Of a stretch of DNA of 8,121 nt, positions 1 through 6,492 are shown in pieces. Under the pieces are notes generated by a model that had not been told where the DNA came from, did no database searches, and saw only the letters and a program-made list of their open reading frames with translations. A program made the position numbers and the translations under genes. The stretch's first letter is position 1, and each line of letters starts with the position of its first letter. Origin of the DNA: an uncultured Rhodospirillaceae bacterium (GTDB lineage Bacteria; Pseudomonadota; Alphaproteobacteria; RF32; CAG-239); NCBI GenBank assembly GCA_900320035.1, contig ONQU01000151.1, positions 1 through 8,121 on the forward strand. The letters are read 5' to 3'.

Positions 1-72
1 GGGGGTGTCGGTGGCGGTGTCAGCGGCGCCATCGTCAAAAAGATAAGTCCCAACATAATGCTTAAATTTTGA
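1..72 (+). other. Unassigned window edge; possible C-terminal tail of a Gly-rich CDS
   Basis: The first 43 bases are GC-richer than the rest of the window. On the plus strand, frame 1 reads a Gly/Val-rich stretch (GGVGGGVSGAIVKK) and stops with TGA at 70-72, which would fit the 3' end of a gene convergent with trkH. The competing reading is on the minus strand: an ATG at 54-56 opens a hydrophobic then Pro-rich start (MLGLIFLTMAPLTPPP) that runs off the edge. It has a promoter-like sequence upstream but no Shine-Dalgarno, unlike the confidently called genes here. Too little sequence is present to decide, and both readings may be spurious. Confidence 0.25.
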
Positions 73-89
73 GGTTACTAATATGAATA

Positions 90-117
90 ATTATAATAAA
101 GTTGACCTTTTTTACAA
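90..117 (-). promoter_or_regulatory. Promoter-like sequence upstream of the left-edge minus-strand ATG
   Basis: On the minus strand, TTGTAA (112-117) is separated by 16 bases from a perfect TATAAT (90-95). This could drive a minus-strand gene starting at 56. A TTGACT box preceded by TTC (132-137) lies further upstream. The same AT-rich stretch also gives a plus-strand match (TTGAGG at 69-74, 17 bases, TATAAT at 92-97), so chance similarity in AT-rich DNA is a real possibility. Confidence 0.25.
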
Positions 118-150
118 TATATTCTGACAAAAGTCAAGAACAAGTTTGTT

Positions 151-1587
151 TTAGCGACGCCAAAATGCCTTAGAAAATAGAGCTAATACGGTGATAATTT
201 CTAAACGGCCGAGAAACATGGTAAAGGTTAAAATGTATTTGATTGCCGGATTAAAGAAAGCGTAGTTTCCTTCCGGTCCAATAGCTGCAACCGCGCCCAT
301 GCCGACATTGGTGATGCAAGCCGATACAGCTGCCAGCGATGTTGCAAAATCGGTGCCGCATAAGCTGACAACTAAGGTTATAAGTATAAGGCAAATGAAA
401 AACGAAAATAAATATACAAAAACAGAAAGGGCAACCTTTTCAGACAGATTCATTGCACCGATTTTTAGAGGAATAATGCGATTGGAATCAATAGCGGTGA
501 GGAGTGATTTACGCAAAAAAGCGTAAACGACTTGCCAACGAAAAATTTTGACTGAACCGCTGGTGGAGCCGGTACATCCACCGGAAAAAGATAAAAACAA
601 AATAAGCGTTGTTATCCAAGAACCCCATAGTATATAGTTTGCTGAGGTTAAACCAGTGGTGGTCATAGTGGATATAACAGTAAAATAGCCATTACGTAGA
701 GCTGTAAATAATGGCATGTCTGTTACAAAATAAAGGTAAAGCGATAAAGCCAATCCTATGTAGAAAATCAACCGAAAAAAAGTGCAAACCTGGCGATTTT
801 TATCGGCAGGTAAACCACGCAAAAATAATATATAAAATGTCATCGGCACGGCTCCAGATAGCATGAATAACATGGTGACGAGCTCAATAGAAAAGCTATC
901 GAAAGCCGCAAGGGCATTGTTTTTGGTGGAAAAACCGCCGGTTCCTGTTACCGAAATAGCGTGGTTGATGGCATCAAACCAATGCATTCCGCATAAAATG
1001 TAGGCCGTGCAACAAAGGCCGATGAGGGAAAAATAAACAACCACAATACGTTTGGCGATATAACTGAATTTAGGCATAAATTTACCGTTTGAATCTGAGT
1101 TTTCACGTTGAAACATTTGCATGCCGCCAATGCCTAAAATAGGTAACAAAGCCACGGCAAAAATTACCACCCCCAGACCACCAATGCCGTTTAAAAGTGA
1201 GCGCCAAAGTAAGATAGACTGCGGTAGGGTTTCTATATCGGTGATAATTGTGGCACCCGTACCGGTAACACCTGATGCCGCTTCAAACCACGCATCGGTA
1301 ACATTGTCGACAACACCGAATAAGGCAAAAGGAATAGCAGAAAAAAGGCAAACCAGAAGCCAACTGAATGCAGTGATTAAATATGCCTGTTTAACATCTA
1401 TTCGTTCAACTTTGGTATTGTTTGATAAATATAAAGATAAGCCAAAAAAAATCGTAATAGCCGCAGAAGTTAAAAACGGTGACCATTCAGCATTGCTTTG
1501 CCACACGTCAAAACCGGCCGGGATGAGCATAAGCAGGCCTAAAATACCCAGAATATAACCACTGACTGTTAAAACCGGTTGCCACAT
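151..1587 (-). CDS. trkH: TrkH/KtrB-family potassium uptake transporter, membrane subunit
   Basis: This 478-residue polytopic inner-membrane protein has the four-fold pore repeat of the TrkH/KtrB/HKT superfamily. All four selectivity-filter loops are visible, each with its key glycine: TGTGAT (108-113), TGTGG (214-218), TTTGLT (309-314) and TNVGMG (426-431). A small-residue segment, GGCTGSTSGSVK (336-347), and a conserved C-terminal FLGRLEIITVL (458-468) support TrkH. Length is typical. By family knowledge it passes K+ inward and is gated by a cytoplasmic NAD/ATP-binding TrkA subunit, which is not encoded in this window. The start follows the upstream gene's stop by 12 bases; AGGTC at 1597-1601 is the likely ribosome binding site, nine bases from the ATG. 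It is the third and apparently last gene of the metG operon. KtrB is an alternative name; the family is certain, the subtype less so. Confidence 0.95.
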   Translation of the reverse strand: MWQPVLTVSGYILGILGLLMLIPAGFDVWQSNAEWSPFLTSAAITIFFGLSLYLSNNTKVERIDVKQAYLITAFSWLLVCLFSAIPFALFGVVDNVTDAWFEAASGVTGTGATIITDIETLPQSILLWRSLLNGIGGLGVVIFAVALLPILGIGGMQMFQRENSDSNGKFMPKFSYIAKRIVVVYFSLIGLCCTAYILCGMHWFDAINHAISVTGTGGFSTKNNALAAFDSFSIELVTMLFMLSGAVPMTFYILFLRGLPADKNRQVCTFFRLIFYIGLALSLYLYFVTDMPLFTALRNGYFTVISTMTTTGLTSANYILWGSWITTLILFLSFSGGCTGSTSGSVKIFRWQVVYAFLRKSLLTAIDSNRIIPLKIGAMNLSEKVALSVFVYLFSFFICLILITLVVSLCGTDFATSLAAVSACITNVGMGAVAAIGPEGNYAFFNPAIKYILTFTMFLGRLEIITVLALFSKAFWRR

Positions 1588-1596
1588 TGCTTTTTT

Positions 1597-1602
1597 GACC
1601 TA
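1597..1602 (-). promoter_or_regulatory. trkH ribosome binding site overlapping the upstream stop codon
   Basis: On the minus strand the sequence TAGGTC contains both the TAG stop of the preceding gene (1600-1602) and the AGGTC Shine-Dalgarno of trkH. Ribosomes ending the upstream gene would stop on the trkH ribosome binding site, which suggests translational coupling. Confidence 0.6.
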
Positions 1603-2499
1603 TTTAAGGGCAATATCTGCTGCATAATCGGCATCTACCAATTCTTGATTGATGAGACGCCCGTTCAAAAAGCACAGAGCGGTCGGTGTTTGCGATTGAA
1701 TGGAATAAGCTACGATATCGCAATGCACCGGCTGATTGTCAATCAGCTTTTCCAAGTATAATTGTGCTGATTGTTCATTGTAAATATCCGGATTAGTGTA
1801 TATGCCGTAAAGGTAAATAAAGGTATTTTCAATATAAAGACTGTTAGGGCCGACAACATCAACATGTCCATAGAGTTTTTCCGATTGCGTCAAATACATC
1901 AAATCCAAATCACGGCGGACGGCATAATAGTCTTCTAATTCACCTTCATAATAGGATTCTTCGGGAGTTTTTTGAATAACCGCAATTTCTTCTTTTTCTT
2001 CACTTTCATTGCGATTAGGCGTTGCTTTTTTAAGTTCCGCAAAGGTCTGAGCTTTAGATGCAACTGTTGTATTTTGTTGTTGCGGCTTTTGATATTTAGC
2101 TTTATTGAATTTTGCCACATTCCATGCGGTGAAGCGGATTTTTTCCTTTGTTTCTGTTTTTGCGCTTTCAGTTGTTTTTATTTCCGGAGCAATCTTCTGC
2201 ATTTGATCCTTTACCGTATCAACCGACTGCGTAATTTTTTGTTCGGTCATCCGTTTAAGATTTTCCACATTGTTTTTGATGACAGTCATAAATGGATGAG
2301 TCATTTTGGCTTTGTACCAACTTGGTATATCAGAAAATTTAACGTCGTAAACGAGCGGTATTACGACCATCGCGATAATTAATAATACTAATGCAAGCAA
2401 CATAAATTTCCAATGACGGAAAGGCCATGTTATAAACATCATCAGTTTGTGTATCAAGCCTAGAAAACCGCTGACACGCAATTGAGCCCATTCTTTCAT
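1600..2499 (-). CDS. Membrane-anchored protein with a degenerate SNase-like C-terminal domain
   Basis: This 299-residue protein has no name I recognise. It starts with a short basic/amphipathic segment, then one strong transmembrane helix (about 31-51). A charged Lys/Glu/Gln-rich central region follows (about 75-190), likely partly helical or disordered. The last 90 residues resemble the staphylococcal-nuclease (thermonuclease) OB fold: GHVDVVGPNSLYI (211-223), YLYGIYTNPD (229-238) in place of the usual RLxGIDAPE, an AQLYLEKLI helix (245-253), VHC (258-260), ALCFLNG (274-280) and INQELVDADYA (283-293). The arginine and aspartate of RLxGID are Tyr here (229, 234), and the usual RYGR stretch before the ALC strand is absent, so nuclease activity is unlikely. 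Orientation is probably N-in with the C-domain outside the inner membrane, by inference. It starts inside the metG stop (TAATG), with GGAGGT five bases upstream. Confidence 0.8.
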   Translation of the reverse strand: MKEWAQLRVSGFLGLIHKLMMFITWPFRHWKFMLLALVLLIIAMVVIPLVYDVKFSDIPSWYKAKMTHPFMTVIKNNVENLKRMTEQKITQSVDTVKDQMQKIAPEIKTTESAKTETKEKIRFTAWNVAKFNKAKYQKPQQQNTTVASKAQTFAELKKATPNRNESEEKEEIAVIQKTPEESYYEGELEDYYAVRRDLDLMYLTQSEKLYGHVDVVGPNSLYIENTFIYLYGIYTNPDIYNEQSAQLYLEKLIDNQPVHCDIVAYSIQSQTPTALCFLNGRLINQELVDADYAADIALK

Positions 2500-2510
2500 T
2501 ATTGACCTCC
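2497..2510 (-). promoter_or_regulatory. Stop-start overlap and Shine-Dalgarno within the metG 3' end
   Basis: The last codons of metG (GGA GGT CAA TAA) form the Shine-Dalgarno GGAGGT (2505-2510) of the next gene, and its ATG shares one base with the metG stop (TAATG). Initiation there is therefore expected to depend on, or be enhanced by, translation of metG. Confidence 0.8.
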
Positions 2511-4193
2511 GTATTTTTGTTGCAATTCAATCATTCTTTCCGGCGTAATACGTTCAAACAATGCCTCTCCGACAACAAACGGGTGCCCACTCGGTAGAGC
2601 ATTTATTTGTTCTTTTACGCTGAAGTTTGTTAGTGTTGGCATATCTTGCATGCCTAAGCCGAATTTGCCCATTATTTTTTGCGCCGTATTCGGTAACAAT
2701 GGCGCGCTTAATATAGCATAAATACGCACCAAGTTCAAGCACAGCCGCAAAATGGTGGCGGCGCGAGTTTGGTCTTCTTTGATAATTGTCCATGGTTCGG
2801 TTTTGGTAATATAGTTATTACCTTCAACCCAAATGGCACGCAATTCGGCAACGGCTTTACGAAATTCCATTTCATTAAGAAAGCGAAAATAGTTATCGAC
2901 TCGCGTTTGTATGGTTGCAATCATTTCTTCATCAACAGGTTCCAATTTGCCGCCTTCCGGTATGGTTTCCCCCAGTTTAGAGGCAGTCATTTTCATCACC
3001 CGTTGAGCAAAATTACCTAAAACACCATTCAAATCCTTGTTGATCGTATTAACAAAATTTTCAATTGTGAATGAGGAATCAGAAGCTTCCGGTGCATTAG
3101 CCATCAGCCAATAACGCCAATAGTCGGCTGAAAATTCATTGATGGCATCATCGGCGAAAATACCGCGATGTTCCGATTTAGAAAATTTACCGCCTTCAAA
3201 AGTTAAATAGCTGAAACCTTTCAAATAATCAACCTTAGTCCAATTTTCACCGGTACCGAGCATGGTAGCCGGAAATGTAATTGAATGGTACGGCACATTA
3301 TCTTTACCCATAAATTCTACGTAGCGCACATCGTCAGCATTAAGCCACCATTCTTGCCAACTGCGTTCATCAGGCTTTTCATCGGCCCACTGTTTGGTGA
3401 TGCCGATGTAGCCGATTGGGGCATCAAACCATACATAAAAAACCTTATCTTCATAGCCGGCTTTATTGACCGGAAAACCCCATTTTAAATCACGTGTGAT
3501 ACAACGCGGTTGTAATCCTTCTTTGAGCCATTTTTTAGCGATGGAATAAGCAATATCAGGCCAAAACGCCTCTTTTGTTTTTAGCCATTCTTCCAATTTC
3601 GGTTCAATTTTCGGCAAATTTAAGAACAGGTGTTTGGTTTCTCGCACTTCCAAATTAGAACTGCCGGAAATGGTGCTGTGCGGGTTGATTAAATCGGTCG
3701 GTTCCAAGACTTTGGTGCAATTTTCGCATTGATCGCCGCGTGCTTTATCGTAACCGCAATACGGGCAAGTACCGGTAATATAGCGGTCGGCCAAAAACAT
3801 TTTATCATCAACCGAATATATCTGTTTCATCGTTTTTTCGGTAACGAAACCGTTTTTATCGAGCTGCTCGAAAATGTGGTAAGTTATCTCTTGATTTTGC
3901 GGGCTGGAAGATCGACCGAAATAATCAAAAGATAAATTAAAATCTTTGCAAGCTTGGGCATGGATGGCATGATATTTATCGCAATATTTATCTACCGGTA
4001 AACCTTCTTTTAAGGCGCCCACTTCCGAAGCTGTGCCATGTTCATCGGTACCGCAAATGTATAAAACCTCGTTACCCATCATCCGCATGTAGCGCGCATA
4101 AACATCGGATGGCAATAAGCAACCGATCATGTGTCCCAGATGAGGCACACCGTTGATGTACGGCAAAGCAGATGTAATTAGGATTTTAGACAT
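2499..4193 (-). CDS. metG: Methionyl-tRNA synthetase (MetRS, type 1)
   Basis: This 564-residue cytoplasmic class Ia aminoacyl-tRNA synthetase attaches methionine to elongator and initiator tRNA-Met using ATP. The HIGH signature is HLGH at 18-21, after the ALPYING stretch. The four-Cys zinc knuckle inserted in the catalytic domain is Cys143, 146, 156 and 159 (CPYC...CENC). WFDAP is at 255-259, and the KMSKS loop appears as KFSKS at 336-340, a variant I associate with this branch. FGRSSSPQN (92-100) and the zinc knuckle spacing resemble alphaproteobacterial type-1 enzymes. After about residue 370 follows the helical anticodon-binding domain. The protein ends without the C-terminal EMAP-like tRNA-binding/dimerisation domain found in the 677-residue E. 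coli enzyme, so it is probably monomeric (inference). The start is fixed by a perfect TAAGGAGGT nine bases upstream. It is the first gene of the operon. Confidence 0.98.
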   Translation of the reverse strand: MSKILITSALPYINGVPHLGHMIGCLLPSDVYARYMRMMGNEVLYICGTDEHGTASEVGALKEGLPVDKYCDKYHAIHAQACKDFNLSFDYFGRSSSPQNQEITYHIFEQLDKNGFVTEKTMKQIYSVDDKMFLADRYITGTCPYCGYDKARGDQCENCTKVLEPTDLINPHSTISGSSNLEVRETKHLFLNLPKIEPKLEEWLKTKEAFWPDIAYSIAKKWLKEGLQPRCITRDLKWGFPVNKAGYEDKVFYVWFDAPIGYIGITKQWADEKPDERSWQEWWLNADDVRYVEFMGKDNVPYHSITFPATMLGTGENWTKVDYLKGFSYLTFEGGKFSKSEHRGIFADDAINEFSADYWRYWLMANAPEASDSSFTIENFVNTINKDLNGVLGNFAQRVMKMTASKLGETIPEGGKLEPVDEEMIATIQTRVDNYFRFLNEMEFRKAVAELRAIWVEGNNYITKTEPWTIIKEDQTRAATILRLCLNLVRIYAILSAPLLPNTAQKIMGKFGLGMQDMPTLTNFSVKEQINALPSGHPFVVGEALFERITPERMIELQQKYGGQ

Positions 4194-4201
4194 TTAGCAA
4201 G

Positions 4202-4210
4202 ACCTCCTTA
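4202..4210 (-). promoter_or_regulatory. Perfect-consensus metG ribosome binding site
   Basis: The minus strand reads TAAGGAGGT, fully complementary to the 3' end of bacterial 16S rRNA. GGAGG is nine bases before the ATG at 4193. It is the strongest Shine-Dalgarno in the window and fixes the metG start. Confidence 0.85.
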
Positions 4211-4236
4211 TATTTGTTTTCATCAATATGAGGCAG

Positions 4237-4264
4237 ATTTTAGCTTATTTTATGAAAAGCGCAA
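4237..4264 (-). promoter_or_regulatory. Probable sigma-70-type promoter of the metG operon
   Basis: On the minus strand TTGCGC (4259-4264, preceded by C as in many alphaproteobacterial promoters) lies 16 bases from TAAAAT (4237-4242, five of six matches to TATAAT). Transcription would begin near 4230 and give a leader of about 36 bases. No T-box-like or attenuator structure fits in so short a leader. It lies just downstream of the terminator at 4311-4338, as expected for a new transcription unit. Confidence 0.55.
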
Positions 4265-4310
4265 GTAAAAAAGCATAATCTCGCAAGATTTTCTTAATTT
4301 CAGCATATAA

Positions 4311-4338
4311 AAAAAGAAAGCATCGGGATGCTTTCTTT
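4311..4338 (-). terminator. Rho-independent terminator after the small membrane ORF
   Basis: A perfect 11-base inverted repeat (4313-4323 with 4328-4338, AAAGAAAGCAT and its complement) closes a four-base loop. On the minus strand it is followed by a T-run that extends the stem's own Ts (about 4309-4315). The T-run exists only in the minus direction. It ends the unit upstream of metG, and the TAA of the small ORF at 4337-4339 lies partly inside the stem. Confidence 0.85.
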
Positions 4339-4552
4339 AAAATCTACTTTGGGGCTTTGGGGGATAAAATAAAGGTTCTCCTTTGTAGACCCAATGATAA
4401 AGTGCTACACATAAAATCATAATCAGCAGAATAATTTTAGAAGAGAGCCAAGCTACTGCTATGTTGCATAATACAATCAGAAATACCCACCAGAAAGAGT
4501 GCGGCACTGCATCTTGTGTGCAAGCAAAAATTAAAGCTCCGAAAATTGTCAA
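4337..4552 (-). CDS. Possible small two-helix membrane protein, unrecognised
   Basis: This 71-codon reading frame encodes a very hydrophobic product with two likely membrane helices (about 18-35 and 38-54) and a Pro-rich basic tail (FYPPKPQSRF). Support for reality: the hydrophobic pattern is coherent, and an intrinsic terminator begins right at its stop. Against it: the only start near the front is TTG at 4550-4552, directly after an in-frame TAA, with no Shine-Dalgarno; the first ATG is at codon 46; and the fabG terminator immediately upstream would cut off readthrough, so its own promoter is needed and I do not see a clear one. It may be a decayed gene, a leaderless ORF or chance. If it is not a gene, the 446 bases between metG and fabG hold only the two terminators and the metG promoter. 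Confidence 0.35.
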   Translation of the reverse strand: MTIFGALIFACTQDAVPHSFWWVFLIVLCNIAVAWLSSKIILLIMILCVALYHWVYKGEPLFYPPKPQSRF

Positions 4553-4571
4553 TTAGTTTTTGAATAGCTAT

Positions 4572-4616
4572 AAAAAAAACGAAAGATTTCTCCGGTACAT
4601 ATGGAAAAATCTTTCG
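4572..4616 (-). terminator. Strong rho-independent terminator of the fabD-fabG operon
   Basis: On the minus strand CGAAAGATTTTTCC (4603-4616) pairs with GGAGAAATCTTTCG (4580-4593). The stem is 14 bases with one G-T wobble, the loop is nine bases, and a run of eight Ts (4572-4579) follows. It starts 23 bases after the fabG stop and only faces the minus direction. Confidence 0.92.
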
Positions 4617-4639
4617 GTTAAAAATTGATGATATAAGTT

Positions 4640-5377
4640 TTAAATCATTGCCATACCGCCGTTGACGTGAATGGTCTGCCCGGTGATGTATTGTGCTTCA
4701 TCGGAGGCCAAAAAAGCGACAACATTAGCAATATCTTGCGCTTCACCGAGTTTTTGTTCCGGAATTTTAGCCAGCAATGCCGCTTTAACATCTTCCGGCA
4801 AAACATCGGTCATTGGGGTTCTGATAAAGCCAGGAGCGATGGAGTTAACAGTAACACCGCGTGAGCCGACTTCTTGGGCCAAGCACTTATTCATAGCAAT
4901 CATACCGGCTTTAGATGCGGAGTAATTAGCTTGACCGGCATTACCCATAACACCGACAACCGAAGCAATACCGATAATACGACCGAAACGGCGCTTAATC
5001 ATACCGCGAACAGCCGCGCGCGCCAACTTAAAGCCCGCAGAAAGATTAACATCCAAGACAAGCTGCCAATCTTCATCGCTCATACGCATAAACAAATTGT
5101 CGCGGGTTAAGCCGGCATTGTTGACCAAGATATCAATGCGACCCATTTTTTCTTCTACTTCGGCAACCAAATTTTTAACAGCCTCGGCGTCGGTTAGATT
5201 GGCCACAAAACATTCGGCATTACCACCTAACTCTTGTTTTAAAGATTCTAAACGTTCGGCGTTCATATCCGTTAACGCCAAAACAGCGCCTTGTTCATGC
5301 AAAGTGTGGGCAATTTTGTGACCTAAACCACCGGCAGCACCGGTAATTAAAGCTACTTTTCCATCTAGTCTGAACAT
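4640..5377 (-). CDS. fabG: 3-oxoacyl-[acyl-carrier-protein] reductase FabG
   Basis: This 245-residue short-chain dehydrogenase/reductase performs the NADPH-dependent first reduction of each fatty acid elongation cycle, converting beta-ketoacyl-ACP to 3-hydroxyacyl-ACP in the cytoplasm. Visible features are the cofactor motif TGAAGGLG (12-19), NNAG (86-89), the catalytic tetrad Asn111, Ser139, Tyr152 and Lys156 (YSASK), PG at 182-183, and the C-terminal GQTIHVNGG (233-241). Length matches the usual 244-248. The open frame extends 41 codons upstream into fabD, but the ATG at 5377 is chosen because AAAGGA lies eight bases before it and the protein then begins with the usual FabG N-terminus (MFRLDGKVALITG). 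It follows fabD by 16 bases in the same operon and is closed by a terminator, so acpP and fabF are not co-transcribed downstream. Confidence 0.95.
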   Translation of the reverse strand: MFRLDGKVALITGAAGGLGHKIAHTLHEQGAVLALTDMNAERLESLKQELGGNAECFVANLTDAEAVKNLVAEVEEKMGRIDILVNNAGLTRDNLFMRMSDEDWQLVLDVNLSAGFKLARAAVRGMIKRRFGRIIGIASVVGVMGNAGQANYSASKAGMIAMNKCLAQEVGSRGVTVNSIAPGFIRTPMTDVLPEDVKAALLAKIPEQKLGEAQDIANVVAFLASDEAQYITGQTIHVNGGMAMI

Positions 5378-5393
5378 GTTTATTTTCCTTTCA

Positions 5394-6338
5394 TTATAAA
5401 TTCTTAGCCAGTTCTTCAATTTCGGCAATAGAACCGACCGAGATTGCGTTAATATCTTTATAACTGCGTTTGAAAAGACCGGAGAGTACTTTGCCGGCAC
5501 CTAATTCAACGACGTCAGTTATATTTTGTTTATGTAAAAAGTCCATTGTTTCGCGCCAACGTACTGTACCGGTTACTTGTGCAATCAGTTGCTTAGTAAT
5601 TTCTTTGTGATTGGTAATCGGCTCTGCCAAAACATTGGCGATAAGTGGAATTTGGGCATCATGTGTTTCTACTTGCATAAAGGCTCTGGCCATAATATCA
5701 GCCGCCGGTGCCATATATGGGCTGTGAAATGGTGCACTGACCGCTAATTTAACACATTTTCTGGCGCCAAATTCGGGTGCAATTTCTATAGCTCTATCAA
5801 TTGCCGTCATCGCCCCCGAAAGAACTACTTGACCTTCTGAATTATCATTGGCGGCAACACAAATATCGCTTCCATTGGAACATGCCTCCACCAGTGCGCC
5901 GACGTCCTGGTATGATAAGCCGATAATAGCAGCCATGCCGCCTTTGCCGACCGGAACAGCGTTTTGCATTGATTGTCCACGCAGACGCAGAAGTCTTGCC
6001 GTATCTGTTAAAGAGAAAACACCGGCGGTGCAAGCCGCGGAATATTCGCCCAGTGAATGACCGGCCACAAAGGTTGCCTTATCTTTTAAGGTAATATTAA
6101 AATCACGCTCTAAAACACGCACAATAGCCAATGAAAAGGCCATCAATGCCGGTTGCGCATTAGCCGTCATGGTTAAGGCACTGTCCGGTCCTTCAAGCAT
6201 AATCTTAAACAGGTCCTGATTTAGGGCCTCATTGACTTCGGCAAAAACATCGCGTGCGGTAGCAAAATTATCGGCTAATTCTTTGCCCATACCGACAAAT
6301 TGTGCGCCTTGTCCCGGAAATACAAAAGCATATTTCAT
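5394..6338 (-). CDS. fabD: Malonyl-CoA:ACP transacylase FabD
   Basis: This 314-residue cytoplasmic enzyme transfers malonyl from CoA to acyl carrier protein, supplying the extender unit for type II fatty acid synthesis. Motifs are GQGAQ (9-13, oxyanion region), the nucleophile elbow GHSLGE (93-98, Ser95), the carboxylate-binding Arg120 (LRLRGQ), and the catalytic His205 in SAPFHSP (201-207). These are offset by three or four residues from the E. coli positions. VELGAGKVLSGL (277-288) is the usual C-terminal region. An in-frame extension of 17 codons exists upstream, but the ATG at 6338 has AAAGGAG eight bases before it and gives the typical N-terminus (MKYAFVFPGQG). It is the first gene of a two-gene operon with fabG and lies divergent to ftsK. 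Confidence 0.96.
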   Translation of the reverse strand: MKYAFVFPGQGAQFVGMGKELADNFATARDVFAEVNEALNQDLFKIMLEGPDSALTMTANAQPALMAFSLAIVRVLERDFNITLKDKATFVAGHSLGEYSAACTAGVFSLTDTARLLRLRGQSMQNAVPVGKGGMAAIIGLSYQDVGALVEACSNGSDICVAANDNSEGQVVLSGAMTAIDRAIEIAPEFGARKCVKLAVSAPFHSPYMAPAADIMARAFMQVETHDAQIPLIANVLAEPITNHKEITKQLIAQVTGTVRWRETMDFLHKQNITDVVELGAGKVLSGLFKRSYKDINAISVGSIAEIEELAKNL

Positions 6339-6361
6339 CAATATTTCTCCTTTACGGGCAG

Positions 6362-6389
6362 TGTATAAACCTTTATCCGTAAAAGTCAA
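6362..6389 (-). promoter_or_regulatory. Probable promoter of fabD-fabG with upstream A-tract
   Basis: On the minus strand CTTGACT (TTGACT box, 6384-6389) is separated by 16 bases from TATACA (6362-6367). Transcription would start near 6355 and leave a leader of about 17 bases containing the fabD Shine-Dalgarno. A run of nine As (minus strand; Ts at 6398-6406) lies just upstream of the -35 box and could act as an UP element. The 12-base string TTCTTGACTTTT recurs at 129-140. Confidence 0.6.
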
Positions 6390-6492
6390 GAATAAGGTTT
6401 TTTTTTATTAACATCGGCTGTAAAGTTAATAATTTTTTGAATATTTTTGCTTATTATCTTCCTGTTTGTAGCGGAAAGTTTTAGAGGGAAAA
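6390..6492 (+). promoter_or_regulatory. AT-rich upstream region of ftsK, promoter not resolved
   Basis: This part of the divergent fabD-ftsK intergenic region must hold the ftsK promoter if ftsK is first in its unit. Candidates are weak: TTGAAT at 6437-6442 has no good -10 at 16-18 bases, and TATTAT at 6452-6457 has no good -35. AGAGGG at 6483-6488 is the ftsK ribosome binding site. No clear hairpin or operator palindrome is visible. Confidence 0.4.

Noticed and set aside
102..137. TTGAC...GTCAA inverted repeat as a terminator for the metG operon
   Set aside because: The stem is only five bases with a loop of about 26 bases and no adjacent T-run; no convincing intrinsic terminator is visible after trkH.
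299..1558. Plus-strand open frames opposite trkH (299-526, 1121-1558)
   Set aside because: They lie antisense to a well-supported transporter, lack recognisable domains, and show no convincing ribosome binding sites.
1935..2530. Open frames opposite or within the SNase-like gene and the metG end (1935-2120 minus, 1972-2382 plus, 2339-2530 minus)
   Set aside because: Out-of-frame shadows; the Lys- and Phe-rich products follow from the AT-rich central linker.
4194..4310. T-box or amino-acid-responsive leader upstream of metG
   Set aside because: The leader after the predicted transcription start is only about 36 bases and contains no stem-loop or antiterminator; the hairpin at 4311-4338 belongs to the upstream unit.
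5378..5500. N-terminal extension of fabG to 286 residues
   Set aside because: It overlaps the fabD coding end, has no Shine-Dalgarno, and the internal ATG at 5377 has one and gives the standard FabG length.
6339..6389. N-terminal extension of fabD to 331 residues
   Set aside because: The extra 17 codons run through the likely promoter and the Shine-Dalgarno; the start at 6338 matches the family.
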